Source of the DNA: Panopea generosa
Lineage: Eukaryota; Mollusca; Bivalvia; Adapedonta; Hiatellidae
Length of the DNA: 64,000 bases
Reading direction: 5' to 3'
NCBI GenBank assembly: GCA_029582155.1
Contig: CM055908.1
Span: forward strand, 20,189,406 to 20,253,405
Within the stretch, counting starts at the first letter, position 1; the number at the start of each line of letters is the position of its first letter. Of this stretch, positions 1-11,798 are shown piece after piece. Made by a program: the position numbers and the translations under genes. The notes beneath the pieces were generated by a model that saw nothing but the letters and a program-made list of their open reading frames with translations, ran no database searches and was not told the DNA's origin.

Positions 1-1498
1 TGTCAATTTTACCTATATAGGAATGATTTGAATCACAAAATTCATCAATTTTTGCGTTCAAATGTTCACATAAATTATTAAAGCATAGTTTGAGGTCTAA
101 CCTACGACCCGATCCGGTGATCTATCATTACCATAGACTGGCCATGTACTCCACATCCTTGGGTAGGACTTTTTGATGTACAACACCAAAAACTGGTATT
201 ATCACATTACAGGAGTACAGAGTATATCACAATAGTATCAAGTTTGAACAAAATGTATCTTTCAATAATGTAACAATGACTCATATCCTACCTTATCACA
301 TCCACTGGACAAGATAATGTTCTGCAATAATAAATAAAACAACCTTTGAGTTACTTTGCAATACAAGGATAAATCAATGTAAACACAGTTTAAACTCATC
401 ATAACTTGCTTATAATTACTCATCAATGCCATCTTGAGTGAATTGTAATTTTAAGACATAGAAAAAAATAATAATAGAAATAAAATAAGATTATATAACA
501 TGAAATAATGCAGCACTGATGAGACAGACACATTTGACTCTAACTTGTTTGAATTTCAATGTTGGATTTCACCCTTACTTTCATAGTTCTATAAATACTG
601 TGAAATCATTAATTTCAGTTGGGTACTAATTTTTTGTTGATTTCGTAGGGGGCCTCGACAACGAAATTGAATACCAACGAAATGATCGTGGATAAACTTT
701 TGTTACATCTGCACTGCATAGCATTTATCTTACCTAAAACGCAGACCTACCCCCTACCTTTCTTAGCTAGATCTATATGTTTCCCCGATAGTTTCTATTT
801 AGTGTGCGCATTTAGCTATAAGATCTAATGAAAGTTAAATTTAAATTCAAAATCTTTAATTTAGTGCACTGATTAGGTTAAAAAAACAGTAACTGTATTA
901 ATATTCCATCAGTTTCATTACATAAAATATGCATGTCACTATCAGAGGTTGTGTGTTTACAAGCATGTATTATTTTCACCACTGTGGAAAGCACTAAAAT
1001 AGACCGTTTCCGCAGGCAGCAACTTAATTAATGGTACAGGTCAGTAATTAAAACGTGTTATATAATAGAATACTCAAATTCAAAGGTCGCACTAAAACAT
1101 TTTTTTTTCTAAAATTCGTTTTTAACGAAATTAAGTCCCCATGAATATGGCCTTGAACCAAAAACAACGAAAATTAATAACAATGAAAATTAAAAAATTA
1201 GTCAAATAACTTATTTAGTGACAATATTCATTTTGGTAAATTAAAAACATTTTAATGTTAGGTAACAACATGTACATGTACCTTGTTAGCTTAAAGTAAA
1301 AAAAACAGTGAAAAAGCGCACACAAGCTTACAGTTAATAGCTAATGTAGCTACATGCCAATATTAACAGAAATATTTGTATTCCTGTATACAGTGTAAAT
1401 GACTGACAGATGCACAAGGAATGTAACCATATGAGTTCCCAACAGTTGCTCAGTGAGAAACTGATTAAATAGATGATACATAATAGATTACAACTTAC
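1..1498. other. RPP30 intron, no gene seen
   Basis: AT-rich sequence downstream of the last visible RPP30 exon. I searched both strands for the missing C-terminal p30 exons and saw none. There is no clear repeat. Confidence 0.6.
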
Positions 1499-1615
1499 CT
1501 TTCCTTTGCACCAGAAGTTAATTGTTTGTGCATTAGATATGAAGTATTTTCTCTTGGTCGGATCTTGTATTGCAGCACTATATTGTAATTCAAAATGTAT
1601 TCCTCTCTCCAAAGC
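1499..1615 (-). CDS. RPP30: RPP30 coding exon 7 (last one visible)
   Basis: 117 nt, phase 0, encoding 'ALERGIHFELQYSAAIQDPT' through 'FWCKGK'. Acceptor TTCAG, donor GTAAGT. The family continues with an ISSAAERP.E.RGPYDV-type segment that is not in the window. Confidence 0.93.
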
Positions 1616-4600
1616 CTGAAAAAAAAAACATTGTAATTTTTTTTTTATACATCTGCCATTTGAAAAATGGTGATATTTGAGGATTTTACAGTTTTGGAAA
1701 TGTCACAGTCCAAGCAGGCACAATCCACATTTAATAATGTAAAAACCCTGAACACAAATACACTCAAAGCATCTGCGTCTCATCGAAGCAATGATGTTGG
1801 TAATAAGCTGCTGTGGTAAGGTGTTCAGCTCCTGGTGGAACATTTGGACATGACCGCTGTCAACTGATGGGGTGGTGGAAGCGTACTGTGACATTACCAA
1901 AACTGTCAAATCTTCAAATATTAATATTTTTCTATGAAATTTGTACGACTGTTTTGAGAGACTGTTGTTGGTGTGTATGAAATTCCAATAAATTTGAAGG
2001 GTATTATCAGTGTCAATTTTAGCATATAACCTGTGTGTTTTAAAGTCCCCAAGTGTACTTTGATTGTGAAGTTATTACACCTTGTACAAATTACATTCAA
2101 AGTCTTTCTGAGTAGAACCAGTACTAAGTGAAACAAGAAAAAATCAGTGGAACCGATGGATGCTCCCCAAGTGAGTGTTTGACTCTTTACCATATTCCCT
2201 TAGTGCTGATGGCTACTTGGTTGAAAAATACCAAACTGCATAACAGGAACAATATGTGGCTCTGCACTTGACAGAACTCATTCGCAAATCATAAAACCGG
2301 AACTAGTTTTAACTCTGTGAAAAATCATTCGAACTGGAACACAAACATAGCAAATTTCATAAAATTCCAACCTGAGGTTGTAGAGAAATAGCACTGTGTG
2401 TAACTCTGTGAAAATCATCAAACCGGAACACAAAGACAATATGCGCATCTCCACTTGGTAGTAATGCATCCTAGTAAGTTTCATAAAATTCCAACATGGG
2501 GTTGTAGAGAAATAGCGCGGACAAGAATTTGGTCACAGACAAAATCAAAGGGCCATAACTCCATGTTAAATCATCGAACCGAAACATAAAGACAATATGC
2601 GTATCTGCACTTGGTAATGCTGCATCCTAGCAAGTTTCATAAAATTCCAACCTGAGGTTGTAGAGAAATAGTGTAGACAAGAATTTGGTCACAGACTCAG
2701 TTAAAGGGCCATAACTCCGTGAAAAATAATCCAACCGGAACACAATGATATTATGCACATGTCCACTTGGTAATGATGCATCCTAGCAAGTTTCATAAAA
2801 TTCCAACATTGGGTTGTAGAGAAATAGCACAGACAAGAATTTGGTCACAGACAGAACCAAAGGGCCATAACTCTGTGAAAAATCATCAAACCGGAACACA
2901 AAGATATTATGCACATCTGCACTTAGTAATGATGCATCCTCGCAAGTTTCATAAAATTCCAACCTGAGGTTGTAGAGAAATAGCCTGGACAAGAATTTGG
3001 TCACAGACTCAATTAAAGGGCCATAACTCCGTGAAAAATCATCGAACCGGAACACAAAAATATTATGCGCATCTCCACTTGGTAGTGATGCATCCTAGCA
3101 AGTTTCATAAAATTCAAACATTGAGTTGTAGAGAAATAGCCCGGACAATATTTGGTCACAGACATAATCAAAGAGCCATAACTCCGTGAAAAAACCATTG
3201 AACCAGAACACAAAGATATTATGCACACTTCCACTTGGTAGTGATGTATCCTAGCATGTTTCATAAAATTCCAACCTGAGGTTGTAGAGAAATAGCCTGG
3301 ACAAGAATTTGGTGACGCACGCACGCACGGACGAAGCGGCGACTATATGCTTCCCCCCTTTGGGAGAGCATAAAAACTGTTTTGCTCGAGAACACCACAC
3401 ATAGTGTTAGGAGTTACATGAAATTATATCTAAAAGGAGCCAAATATACAGGAAAGAAAATGAATAGCTGGTTAAATCTAATGAATAACTACTTAAAGAG
3501 GCCTCACCTATATCGCTAATATTTTTTTCGATCTTAGCAGTAAAGCTGCACATTTATATCAAACATAATATATTATGGATATTCTGTTCTTTAACTTATA
3601 ATTGTAATTTGTCTCTGTAGTGTAAAATTATTTTGTTGACAAAATACTAAATCACAGCCTGCAATAATGTCGCTCATTGACCATTATTGGGGTTTTTCTA
3701 AAACATTGTCGAATAAAACGGTAATGCCAACCTGTGTATTAAAGAATTTCTCGTAGAAAAGATAAATGACAAGGACGGAATCAACTACCATCTTCAAATG
3801 GGGACCTTCCTATTTGTATTTCAACAAACTTTTCATCAATTACTGAACAGAAAGTTGGTGATGCATCTTTAAAAACTTGCCTATATTGCTGATATAGTTT
3901 TGATCTTAGCAGTAAAACTGCACATTTATATCAAACATCATATATTATAGATCATATTGTACTTTGTCTCTAGTGTAATATTCTTTAAATTTATTGACCA
4001 AATACTCAATCGTGGCCGGCGATAAAGTTGCTCATTGGCTATTATCGAGGTTATGCTAAAACAGTGACGAATAAAACAGAAAATGTTGACCCGTGTATTC
4101 ACAAATTTCTCATAAATAAGATAAACTACAAGGACGGAATTGACCATTATCTTCAAATGGGGCTATCCCCTTTGTGATTCATTTAAATTTTCATCATTTA
4201 CTGAACAAAAAGTTTAGGTGGTGCATCTTTAACATACCGCATTTACAGTTTGCCTTTTCATCCTGTATCCCAGCCTCTCGGAGACATCTATTGTGATTAT
4301 ATCCACATTCAAACTCTGACATGCTTGCTGAAATACGAGTGAAAATCAGTCAAAACATATCAATTCATGTATGAACTATAAAGACTGCAAAAACTGCAAG
4401 TTCTGTAGTTTGTAGTTTTTTTGTCCGTACTTTCCCAGATATATTTTCTCATTTACATTGACAGATTTCACTAGTAAACTTGTGTAAAAATGAGAATCAA
4501 TAAATGTTAACCACTATGACTGTGGTCACGAAGTTTAGTCATGTTATCATTAGTAGTTTGTTGAGAAACAGAAAAAACTGAGCTAAGCATAAAACTTTAA

Positions 4601-7600
4601 CCAGACGATGTAAGCACCAGTCCGTTAAGTAGGTGAGTGGTGTACAGTTTTAACTGATTGTGATTAGTTTACTTTAACCTAAGGTTTTGATTAAAATGGA
4701 AAATTATAACTTGGGCAACATAGTTTGTTGAGAAACAAAAAACATAAAAATTTCACTGGATGACAACAATTACAATGCTGATGCCAGGGTTATGGCAATA
4801 AAAAAAAAAGAGTTAAAAATAACTTACATGAAATGTTTTCTCTGATGTAGGTGTCACAGCTACAATATCATAGTTCTGAACAGCCTCGGTATTCTGTGAA
4901 ATAATAAAATGTAATGAATATATGGCCATGCCTAATACTCAACTCCTAGGGGGGGTTCATTTCCGACCCCACATACAAGAACTGTGTATCTGGTACAATG
5001 TCAGAAGACAATGATCTATGCAAAATGTCAATACTTTGAATATTCTTGTTATAGAGGTGATTTTTAAAGTTGTCATTATCTGAAGTTGAACAAAGTATAT
5101 TTGACCACATTTTTACCTCATCTGAGCCAAAGGCTCAAGATGAGCTACTGTGATCACACTCTATCCGTGCATCCATCCATTAACAATTGCTTCAAAGGAC
5201 TTCTTCTCTGAAACCACTTGACAGATTTTCACGAAATTTTGTGTGAAGCATTCTTACACAAAGTTCTCTCAAGTTTGTTCAAATGATGACCCTGGGGTCA
5301 AATTTTTATCAGTATTCAAGAACTATCCAATCATATTCGTTCATATTTGGTATAAATGATCCCTATGACTACGAGTTCCACAATTGTCCAAATAAAGCCT
5401 AGGGCTAGAATCAATTGGGGCCCAGTAAGGGGACTTTGATTTTTGCATAGGAATACTATGGGAAAATGGAAAATTCTGTTTTTCTGATCTGTTTTAGATA
5501 TTATTACAATTATCTTCAGGTCTAGTGCATTGCTTAGACATAACAGTTGAGACAGGATCCTTTTAAGAGGATTTGATATGCATAAGGGACCAGCAGGGAC
5601 CCAAAACTAGATATGTGAAATTTCAAAAAATTTCTTCTCAAAAAGTGCAAGGCCTAGAGCTTTGATATTTTGCATGTACATGTAGTATCATTTAATGAGT
5701 TTCTATCATGTTTGTTCAACCAATGACCCAAAGGTCAAAAGCTACATACAATATTTCATTACAATTGAGCTCAGCGATTTTGAGAAGTAAAAAATGTCAA
5801 TTGTTTACGGACGCACGATGGATGATGCATGACTATGGATAAAAGGTCCCTTAAGACAAAGTCTCAGGTGACCTGAAAATGCCAGAGCTGGAGTTCACAC
5901 AAGAAAATTTACAGAAAGGCTGACGGGTGACCGATGGACTGAAAGCAATCACAAAAGCTCATTTTGAGCTTAGCTCAAGTGATCTTAAAATATTTAAAAT
6001 CATTTTGCCAATGGAGTTGGAATATCTGGGTACTTACAAGAGCATGAGCCTGGGCAGCATCATTTAACAAAGTCGAGATTCTGGACAGCTGCCGCAATGG
6101 TTTTCTCAATGTCTGTAAATAATTATAGTTTTTACAATTGATGCAAATATAAGTTACAGTATCACGAACTAGATCAGTATCAATCCCATGATCCTCCAGT
6201 CATGATGCTCCATTATGTAACATAATATGATATTTACATTATACTGCTTCAGAGCAGCTTAATTCTATAAGAAAGATAGAAGAGATATTGTTAATCCCCC
6301 CCCCCTCCAATTGGTGTGTATTCTATCAATGTATAAGTACCCAAACTTTGGCTGTCACATAGTTTAAACATTAAACTGCATATCTCTGTTGCAATGAAAT
6401 ATGCTGAAATTTTAAATGTAACAAAATGAAAATGCATAATAATCTTAAATACTCACACCACCTAAAGCTGTCTTCAGATGTTTACTGTCAAGTTTGATTT
6501 CATCAGGACGTTGAATCTGCAATTAAGAACATGGTATTGTATATTATTTACAAAACTTTCAGTTGTATCACGGTGGTGTCTACTTGAGGCTGTATATAAA
6601 TCCTGCCATGTTACAGACCATGCCATATATAAATACCCAGAATATGGACTGTGCAGATGATGCGGTAACATGTGAACATAACATCAATACTGCAGATGAT
6701 GTGTTGACATGAGAACATAACATTAATACAGCAGATAAGGTGGTGACATGAAAACATAACATCAATACAGCAGATGATTAAGTAACATGAGAACATAACA
6801 TCAATACAGCAGATGATTAGGTAACATGAGAACATAACATCAATAAGCAGATTATTAGGTAAATCAATACAGCAGATGATGAGATAACATGAGAACATAA
6901 CATCAATAATGCAGATAATGAGGTAACATGAGAACATAACATCAATACAGCAGATGATAAGGTAACATGAGAACATAACATCAATACTGCAGATGATGTG
7001 GTGACATGATAACATGACATCAATACAGCAGATGATGAGGTAACATTAGAACATAATATTAATACAGCAGATGATAAGCTAACATGAAGTATAACATTAA
7101 TACAGCAGATGATGTGGTGACATGAGAACCTAACATGAATATGGCAGACAATGAGGTAACATGAGAACATAATATCAATATGGCAGATGATGAGGTAACA
7201 TGAGAATATAACATCTTTACAGCAGATGATGTGATGACATGAGAACATAACATCAATACAGCAGACAATGAGGTAACATGAGAACATAACATCAATACAG
7301 CAGATGATGAGGTAACATGAGAACATAACATCAATACAGCAGATGATGTGGTAACATGAAAACATAACATCTATACAGCAGATGATGTGGTGACATGAAA
7401 ACATAACATCAATTAGGCAGATGATGAGGTAACATGAGAACATAACATCTATACAGCAGATGATGTGGTGACATGAAAACATAACATCAATACAGCAGAT
7501 GATGAGGTAACATGAGAACATAACATCTATACAGCAGATGATGTGGTGACATGAAAACATAACATCAATACAGCAGATGATGGGGTAACATGAGAACATA

Positions 7601-10600
7601 ACATCAATATGGCAGATGATGAGGCAACATGAAAACATAACATCAATACGGCAGACGATAAGGTACATGAGAACATAACATAAATACTGCAGATAATGTG
7701 GTAACATGAGAACATAACATTAATACAGCAGATGATGAGGTCACATGAGAACATAACAGCAATATGGCGATGATGAGGTCACATGAGAGCATAACATCAA
7801 TACAGCAGATTATGAGGTCACATGAGAACATAACATCAATATGGCAGATGATGTGATAACATGAGAACCTTACATCAATACAGCAGATGATATGGTAACA
7901 TGAGAACATAACATCAATATGGCAGATGATGAGGTGACATGAGAACATAACATCAATACGGCAGATGATGTGGAGACATGAGAACATAACATCAATATGG
8001 CAGATGATGTGGTGACATGAGAACATAACATCAATATGGCAGATGATGTGGTGACATGAGAACATAACATCAATATGACAGATGATGTGGTAATATGAGA
8101 ACCTAATATCAATACAGCAGATGATGTGGTGACATGAGAACATTACATCAATACAGCAGATGATAATGTAGCATGAGAACATAACATCAATATGGCAGAT
8201 GATGTGGAGACATGAGAACATAACATCAATATAGCAGATGATGTGGTAACATAAGAACCTAACATCAATACGGCAGATGATGTGGTGACATGAGAACATA
8301 ACATCAATACAGCAGATGATGAGGTAACATGAGAATATAACATCAATACAGCAGATGATGAGGTAACATGAGAACATAACATCAATACAGCAGATAATGT
8401 GTTGACATGAAAACATAACATCAATACAGCAGATGATGAGTTAACATGAGAACATAACATCAATATGGCAGATGATGAGGTAACATGAGAACATAACATC
8501 AATAAGGCAGATGATGTGTTGGCATGAGGACATAACATCAATACAGCAGATGATTTAGGTAACATGAGAACATAACATCAATAAGGCAGATGATGTGTTG
8601 ACATGAGAACATAACATCAATACAGCAGACGATGAGGTAACATGAGAACATAACATCAATACAGCAGATGATGTGTTGACATGAGGACATAACATCAATA
8701 CAGCAGATGATGAGGTAACATGAGAACATAACATCAATAAGGCAGATGATGAGGTCACATGAGAACATAACATCAATACAGCAGATGATGAGGTAACATG
8801 AGAACATAACATCAATAAGGCAGATGATGAGGTCACATGAGAACATAACATCAATATGGCAGAAGATGAGGTAAAATGAGATTAGAACATCAATACGGCA
8901 GATGATGAGGTAACATGAGATTATAACATCAATACAGCAGATAATGTGGTGACATGAGGACATGACATCAATATGGCAGACGATGCAGACAAATGAGGAT
9001 AAAATTAATATTTGTCAACAACAAGACATAAATGTACAGACCAGCCTATGGGGAACACACCTAGCTACAATGTAAATCAAGGACTCAAGACCATAGCATC
9101 AACCAACCAAATAGAATTTGTCATTCTGACTAATAACAAGTCATATTGTGACTTTGTGCAATAGCGTCTTCTATAAATAAATATTTTACTTTCTTTTCAT
9201 TTGATATTGTACATGTACCTGTTTGATATTGTATATGTTACTTTTCTGTGCTTCATTCATACCAGGACTGAAGTGAAATTTAAGTTGTAGACTAAAAATA
9301 CCTTTTGTTGTTCTTTCTTTTCTTTTTTGGTTTTGTTCTGTGGAGGCGTCAGTAGATCAGGTAGAATGTTGTTAATGGCTATCACCTCATAACCAACTGA
9401 AAATGTATCCATACACACTGATTAGAACATACAAAATCAGGTAGAATGTTGTTAATGGCTATTACCATGTAACCAACTGAAAATGTATCCATACACACAG
9501 ATTAGAACATACAAAATCAGTTAGAATGTTGTTTATGGCTATCACCTTGTAACCAACTGAAAATGTATCCATACACACGGATTAGAACATACAAAATCAG
9601 GTAGAATGATGTTAATGGCTATCACCTCATGATCAACTATAAATGTATCCATACACACAGATTAGAACATACAAAATCAGGTAGAATGCTGTTAATGGCT
9701 ATCACCTCATAACCAACTGAAAATGTATCCATACACACAGATTAGAACATACAAAATCACGTAGAATACTTTTAACGGCTATCACCTCGTAACCAACTGA
9801 AAATGTATCAATACACACGGATTAGAACATACAAAATCAGCAGGTTAAGTTATACATGGGCAGGTGACACAAGCATATACTCAGGGGGAAACTGTGTCAA
9901 TACTCTGTTAATCCATCTCATGATATATAAGAAAACTGTTAATATGGCAATTCAAAGAAAGCTGTTATTCAAACACAAGAGGATCGTCATTAATTACTCC
10001 ACTGTGGCATAAAAATGTTGTTTAATAAAAGCATTTGCCAACTTGTTTAGCCAGACCGTGTCACTATTTAGCCCCCAGTGAGAATTGAACTCATGACCCC
10101 TGGTTGACAAAACCAGTGCTCTAACCCCTGAGCTATGAAGGCAGCTAAACATGTAAGGTCCTTAAACTAGTTTTTCATTTTTATTCCTCTTTGGAAATGA
10201 TTAAATGATATGAATTACCATGAAAAGCTAGATATTTAAAAAGTTGTAATAGATACATACATACAATAATATAGTCTCATCACCTACATGACTGTATAAG
10301 AATAATATATTTAAATTAACAGCTAAAATATTGATTATTAACACATATCATATCATATAAATAAAGCTAATTTATTAGATGAATTATGTTCCATTACTCA
10401 GAACAAAACATTTGACTTGCTGGAGTTACCTCCAGTGTACAATGCTATCCTTGTATCATATTTACTTCAAACCTCAATATCTTTAATTCAAAACTATTTT
10501 TCGTGATTAAAGCATCTAAGATTGCATACAACTTACATTTTATGTACAAGAAATTAGTTGCATGTAAATTATGAATGATTAATTTACCAAATAATCTATC

Positions 10601-11798
10601 CTTCCTGTGCTATTTTATCAACATTTAGTCAGGAGATGCAAGTTTCCTATCCTTCTATGTAAGTCCTTGAATCTACTATTGTATGAGTAATTCAATCATT
10701 CTTAACACACTTTGATTGAGACGTTGTATGAACATATTAAAACTCTAAATTCAGTATTTTGAAACTCTAAATTATTTTTTTCAACTAATACTATATATTT
10801 TATATTTTTCAAGCATTCTTCAAACAAGGTTTTTATCTGGGATTGGAGCCTGGGACCTTTTGTCAACAGTGCAAATGCTCTTATGACTGCACTGTGGTGG
10901 TGGTAATTTGCAGGTTCATAGGGGCCAGTTTATAGTCCTTCTGCAGAATGTCCTGGGTGTATCCCTGCTGTCTATACATTGTTGATATCCATGGAAGAAG
11001 CCAGTCTGTACAGGAGATACTGGACTATGACAACACATCTCTCTTTGCCTTCACATTGTTGGTTAGGCCAGAGTCTACTTCATTTGCTAATGTACAGACC
11101 TTTGCTGGAGTAGGGATACCCCGGCAATCTCAGTCATACTACCCCAACAGTGCAAAAAGGTAAAGACACTGTGGGCTTCTATGTGCCCTTGCAGCGATGT
11201 GCACATACTGGTGGATAAGGGAGGATTGCGCTCTATCTACCAACATAAATTTCTCTCTTAACATATTACACACACACATGGTAGAGGAACTTAAATCTCA
11301 GAATCACACAGACTTATGACAACACTGTGGTATGTATACTGGTCATACCTAATACCGCGAGTCTAAATTTTTTTCAACCATGTAAAGAATGGCGTCAATA
11401 ATAAACAGTAGTAAGGTTACTCAAGTATGCTAAGTAATAAACAGTTGCCGATACAAAATGCAAACAAATGCCGACGCTAAAGGAAGTTGGAGCTTTGTGC
11501 ATGTCTTCCCAGACTGTTTTTATACGGGCATTCGCGGTAATAGGTATATCGCGGTATACTGTATATACATGTGATTTGATTACCCCACCCACTACAATTC
11601 TATAGAAAAATCAACATAAATGAAGTTAATAAAGTATACAATTGATATATGAATAATGACAATACGTATAAACTTAAGGTTTATTATGGAGAATGTCATT
11701 AAACGATATTATATATTACGTTTTTGAGCCAATTTTGCCTTTTCAGCCAAAATATCTATTTGACAAAATGGCACATTCAGATCCATGGGCGCCGCCAT
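1499..11798 (-). CDS. RPP30: RNase P/MRP protein subunit p30 (partial, 3' exons off the left edge)
   Basis: Coding exons on the minus strand, in transcript order: 11798-11720, 9396-9302, 6516-6457, 6112-6038, 4893-4828, 4327-4238, 1615-1499. They join in one open frame of 582 nt (194 codons), and every junction has AG/GT sites with matching phase. The product is the p30 subunit of nuclear RNase P and RNase MRP, which process tRNA 5' ends and pre-rRNA; the family has a TIM-barrel-like (PHP-type) fold. Family landmarks seen are 'LGYEVIAINN' (vertebrate LGYS.VAINH), 'RQLSRIS', 'YDIVAV.P.SEKTFH' and the last exon segment 'QYSAAIQDPTKRKYFISNA...CKGK'. Human p30 is 268 residues, so about 80-110 residues, including the region after CKGK, lie outside the window. 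The gene is head to head with BTRC. Introns are swollen by tandem repeats. The identity is secure; the absence of a further exon in 1-1,498 is less so. Confidence 0.93.
2225..3330 (+). repeat. 156-bp tandem repeat ('GGGCCATAACTC' family)
   Basis: About seven units. The phrase AAGTTTCATAAAATTCCAAC recurs at 2475, 2632, 2788, 2944 and 3100, with a variant at 3256, so the period is 156-157 bp. Each unit carries GGGCCATAACTC and an AACCGGAACAC block. The array ends in GACGCACGCACGCACGGACG and a TTCCCCCCTTTGGGAGAGCAT tail-like segment. It lies in an RPP30 intron. Apparent ORFs across it are accidental. This type is common in molluscan introns. Confidence 0.9.
3494..4232 (+). repeat. two-copy tandem duplication, period 372 bp
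   Basis: The blocks at about 3494-3866 and 3866-4232 share long stretches: ATCTTAGCAGTAAA at 3531 and 3903, TTTATATCAAACAT, and GACAAGGACGGAAT/TACAAGGACGGAAT. They have diverged by scattered substitutions. It abuts the donor of RPP30 exon 6 (4238). Confidence 0.85.
4238..4327 (-). CDS. RPP30: RPP30 coding exon 6
   Basis: 90 nt, phase 0, encoding 'QACQSLNVDIITIDVSERL' then a basic 'YRMKRQTVNA'. It corresponds to 'ACTHLDVDLV.I.VTEKL...FKRP.INVA' of human p30. Confidence 0.92.
4828..4893 (-). CDS. RPP30: RPP30 coding exon 5
   Basis: 66 nt, phase 0, encoding 'YDIVAVTPTSEKTFH', a clear match to the 'YDVVAV.PK.EKLFH' segment of vertebrate p30. Confidence 0.92.
5118..5982. mobile_element. non-autonomous element with imperfect terminal inverted repeats
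   Basis: The left end at 5118-5146 (TGAGCCAAAGGCTCAAGATG inside) is the imperfect inverse of the right end at 5956-5982 (AGCTCATTTTGAGC...). The interior has no convincing ORF. The superfamily is not assignable from the ends. It sits in the RPP30 intron between exons 4 and 5. Confidence 0.6.
6038..6112 (-). CDS. RPP30: RPP30 coding exon 4
   Basis: 75 nt, phase 0, encoding 'TLRKPLRQLSRISTLL...' and matching the 'ILTRLTI' strand of p30. Acceptor TTTACAG, donor GTAAGT. Confidence 0.88.
6457..6516 (-). CDS. RPP30: RPP30 coding exon 3
   Basis: 60 nt, phase 0 at both ends, encoding 'IQRPDEIKLDSKHLKTALGG'. Acceptor TTGCAG; donor GTGAGT. The exon is just downstream of the 39-bp minisatellite on the transcript. 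Confidence 0.82.
6652..8990 (-). repeat. 39-bp minisatellite, about 60 units
   Basis: Unit on the plus strand: ACATGAGAACATAACATCAA then TACAGCAGATGATGAGGTA. Because 39 is divisible by three and units lack stops in all minus-strand frames, the minus strand shows long open frames (up to 296 codons) repeating 'VMFSCYLIICCID'. Variants alternate (TACAGCAG/TAAGGCAG, GAGGTAAC/GAGGTCAC or GTGTTGAC), giving 78-bp dimers, for example at 8580-8850. A few units are truncated (about 6840-6875). It occupies most of the RPP30 intron between exons 2 and 3. Confidence 0.95.
9302..9396 (-). CDS. RPP30: RPP30 coding exon 2
   Basis: Begins after TTTTCAG and encodes 'GYEVIAINNILPDLL' followed by a Lys/Glu/Gln-rich tail 'KKEKKEQQK'. 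The acceptor and first 36 nt of this exon are repeated five more times upstream in the intron as an 80-bp tandem array. Only this copy continues to a donor. Confidence 0.9.
9361..9840 (-). repeat. 80-bp tandem array, six units, containing an RPP30 splice acceptor
   Basis: Units start at 9361, 9441, 9521, 9601, 9681 and 9761, exactly 80 bp apart and over 90% alike by eye. Unit 1 includes the first 36 nt of RPP30 exon 2 and its acceptor; the other five are partial exon copies in the intron. Confidence 0.95.
10070..10142 (-). tRNA. tRNA-Thr(UGU)-like gene or pseudogene
   Basis: The minus strand folds as a 73-nt cloverleaf. The acceptor GCCTTCA pairs with TGGGGGC through wobbles. The D arm is GCTC...GAGC and the anticodon stem CTGGT/ACCAG has loop TTTGTCA (anticodon TGT). 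The T loop is TTCAATT. It resembles animal tRNA-Thr(UGU). Against function: C instead of a purine at position 37, an A-C mismatch at 49-65, and no T-run until about 40 nt downstream. It may be a SINE head. Confidence 0.5.
10834..10915 (-). repeat. degenerate tRNA-like (SINE) fragment
   Basis: On the minus strand there is a weak B-box-like GGCTCCAATCCC, preceded by a degenerate anticodon-arm-like stretch (AGAGCATTTGCACTGTTGAC). Too decayed to assign. Confidence 0.35.
11720..11798 (-). CDS. RPP30: RPP30 coding exon 1
   Basis: Starts at ATG 11798-11796, encodes 'MAAPMDLNVPF...' and ends after one base of a Leu codon completed in exon 2 (donor GTAATA). The second Met (residue 5) aligns better with the short start of vertebrate p30 (M-x-x-F-x-DLDL) and is an alternative start. 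Confidence 0.85.

Larger units (their letters stand above)
9841..11719. other. rest of RPP30 intron 1
   Basis: Apart from the tRNA-like element and the SINE fragment, no gene is seen. An open frame at 10948-11163 (plus) has no recognisable family and no splice context. Confidence 0.6.

Noticed and set aside
2278-3324. Minus- and plus-strand open frames of 66-103 codons
   Set aside because: They lie wholly in the 156-bp tandem repeat and reflect its periodicity.
6611-8963. Long minus-strand open frames (up to 296 and 257 codons) with repeated VMFSCYLIICCID
   Set aside because: They are translations of a stop-free 39-bp tandem repeat in several frames at once, inside an intron, with no family match and no unique sequence.
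6652-8990. CRISPR-like regular repeat array
   Set aside because: Units are contiguous with no unique spacers, and the host is an animal.
10948-11163. 71-codon plus-strand ORF in the RPP30 intron
   Set aside because: No recognisable domain, no splice context, and antisense to the host gene.
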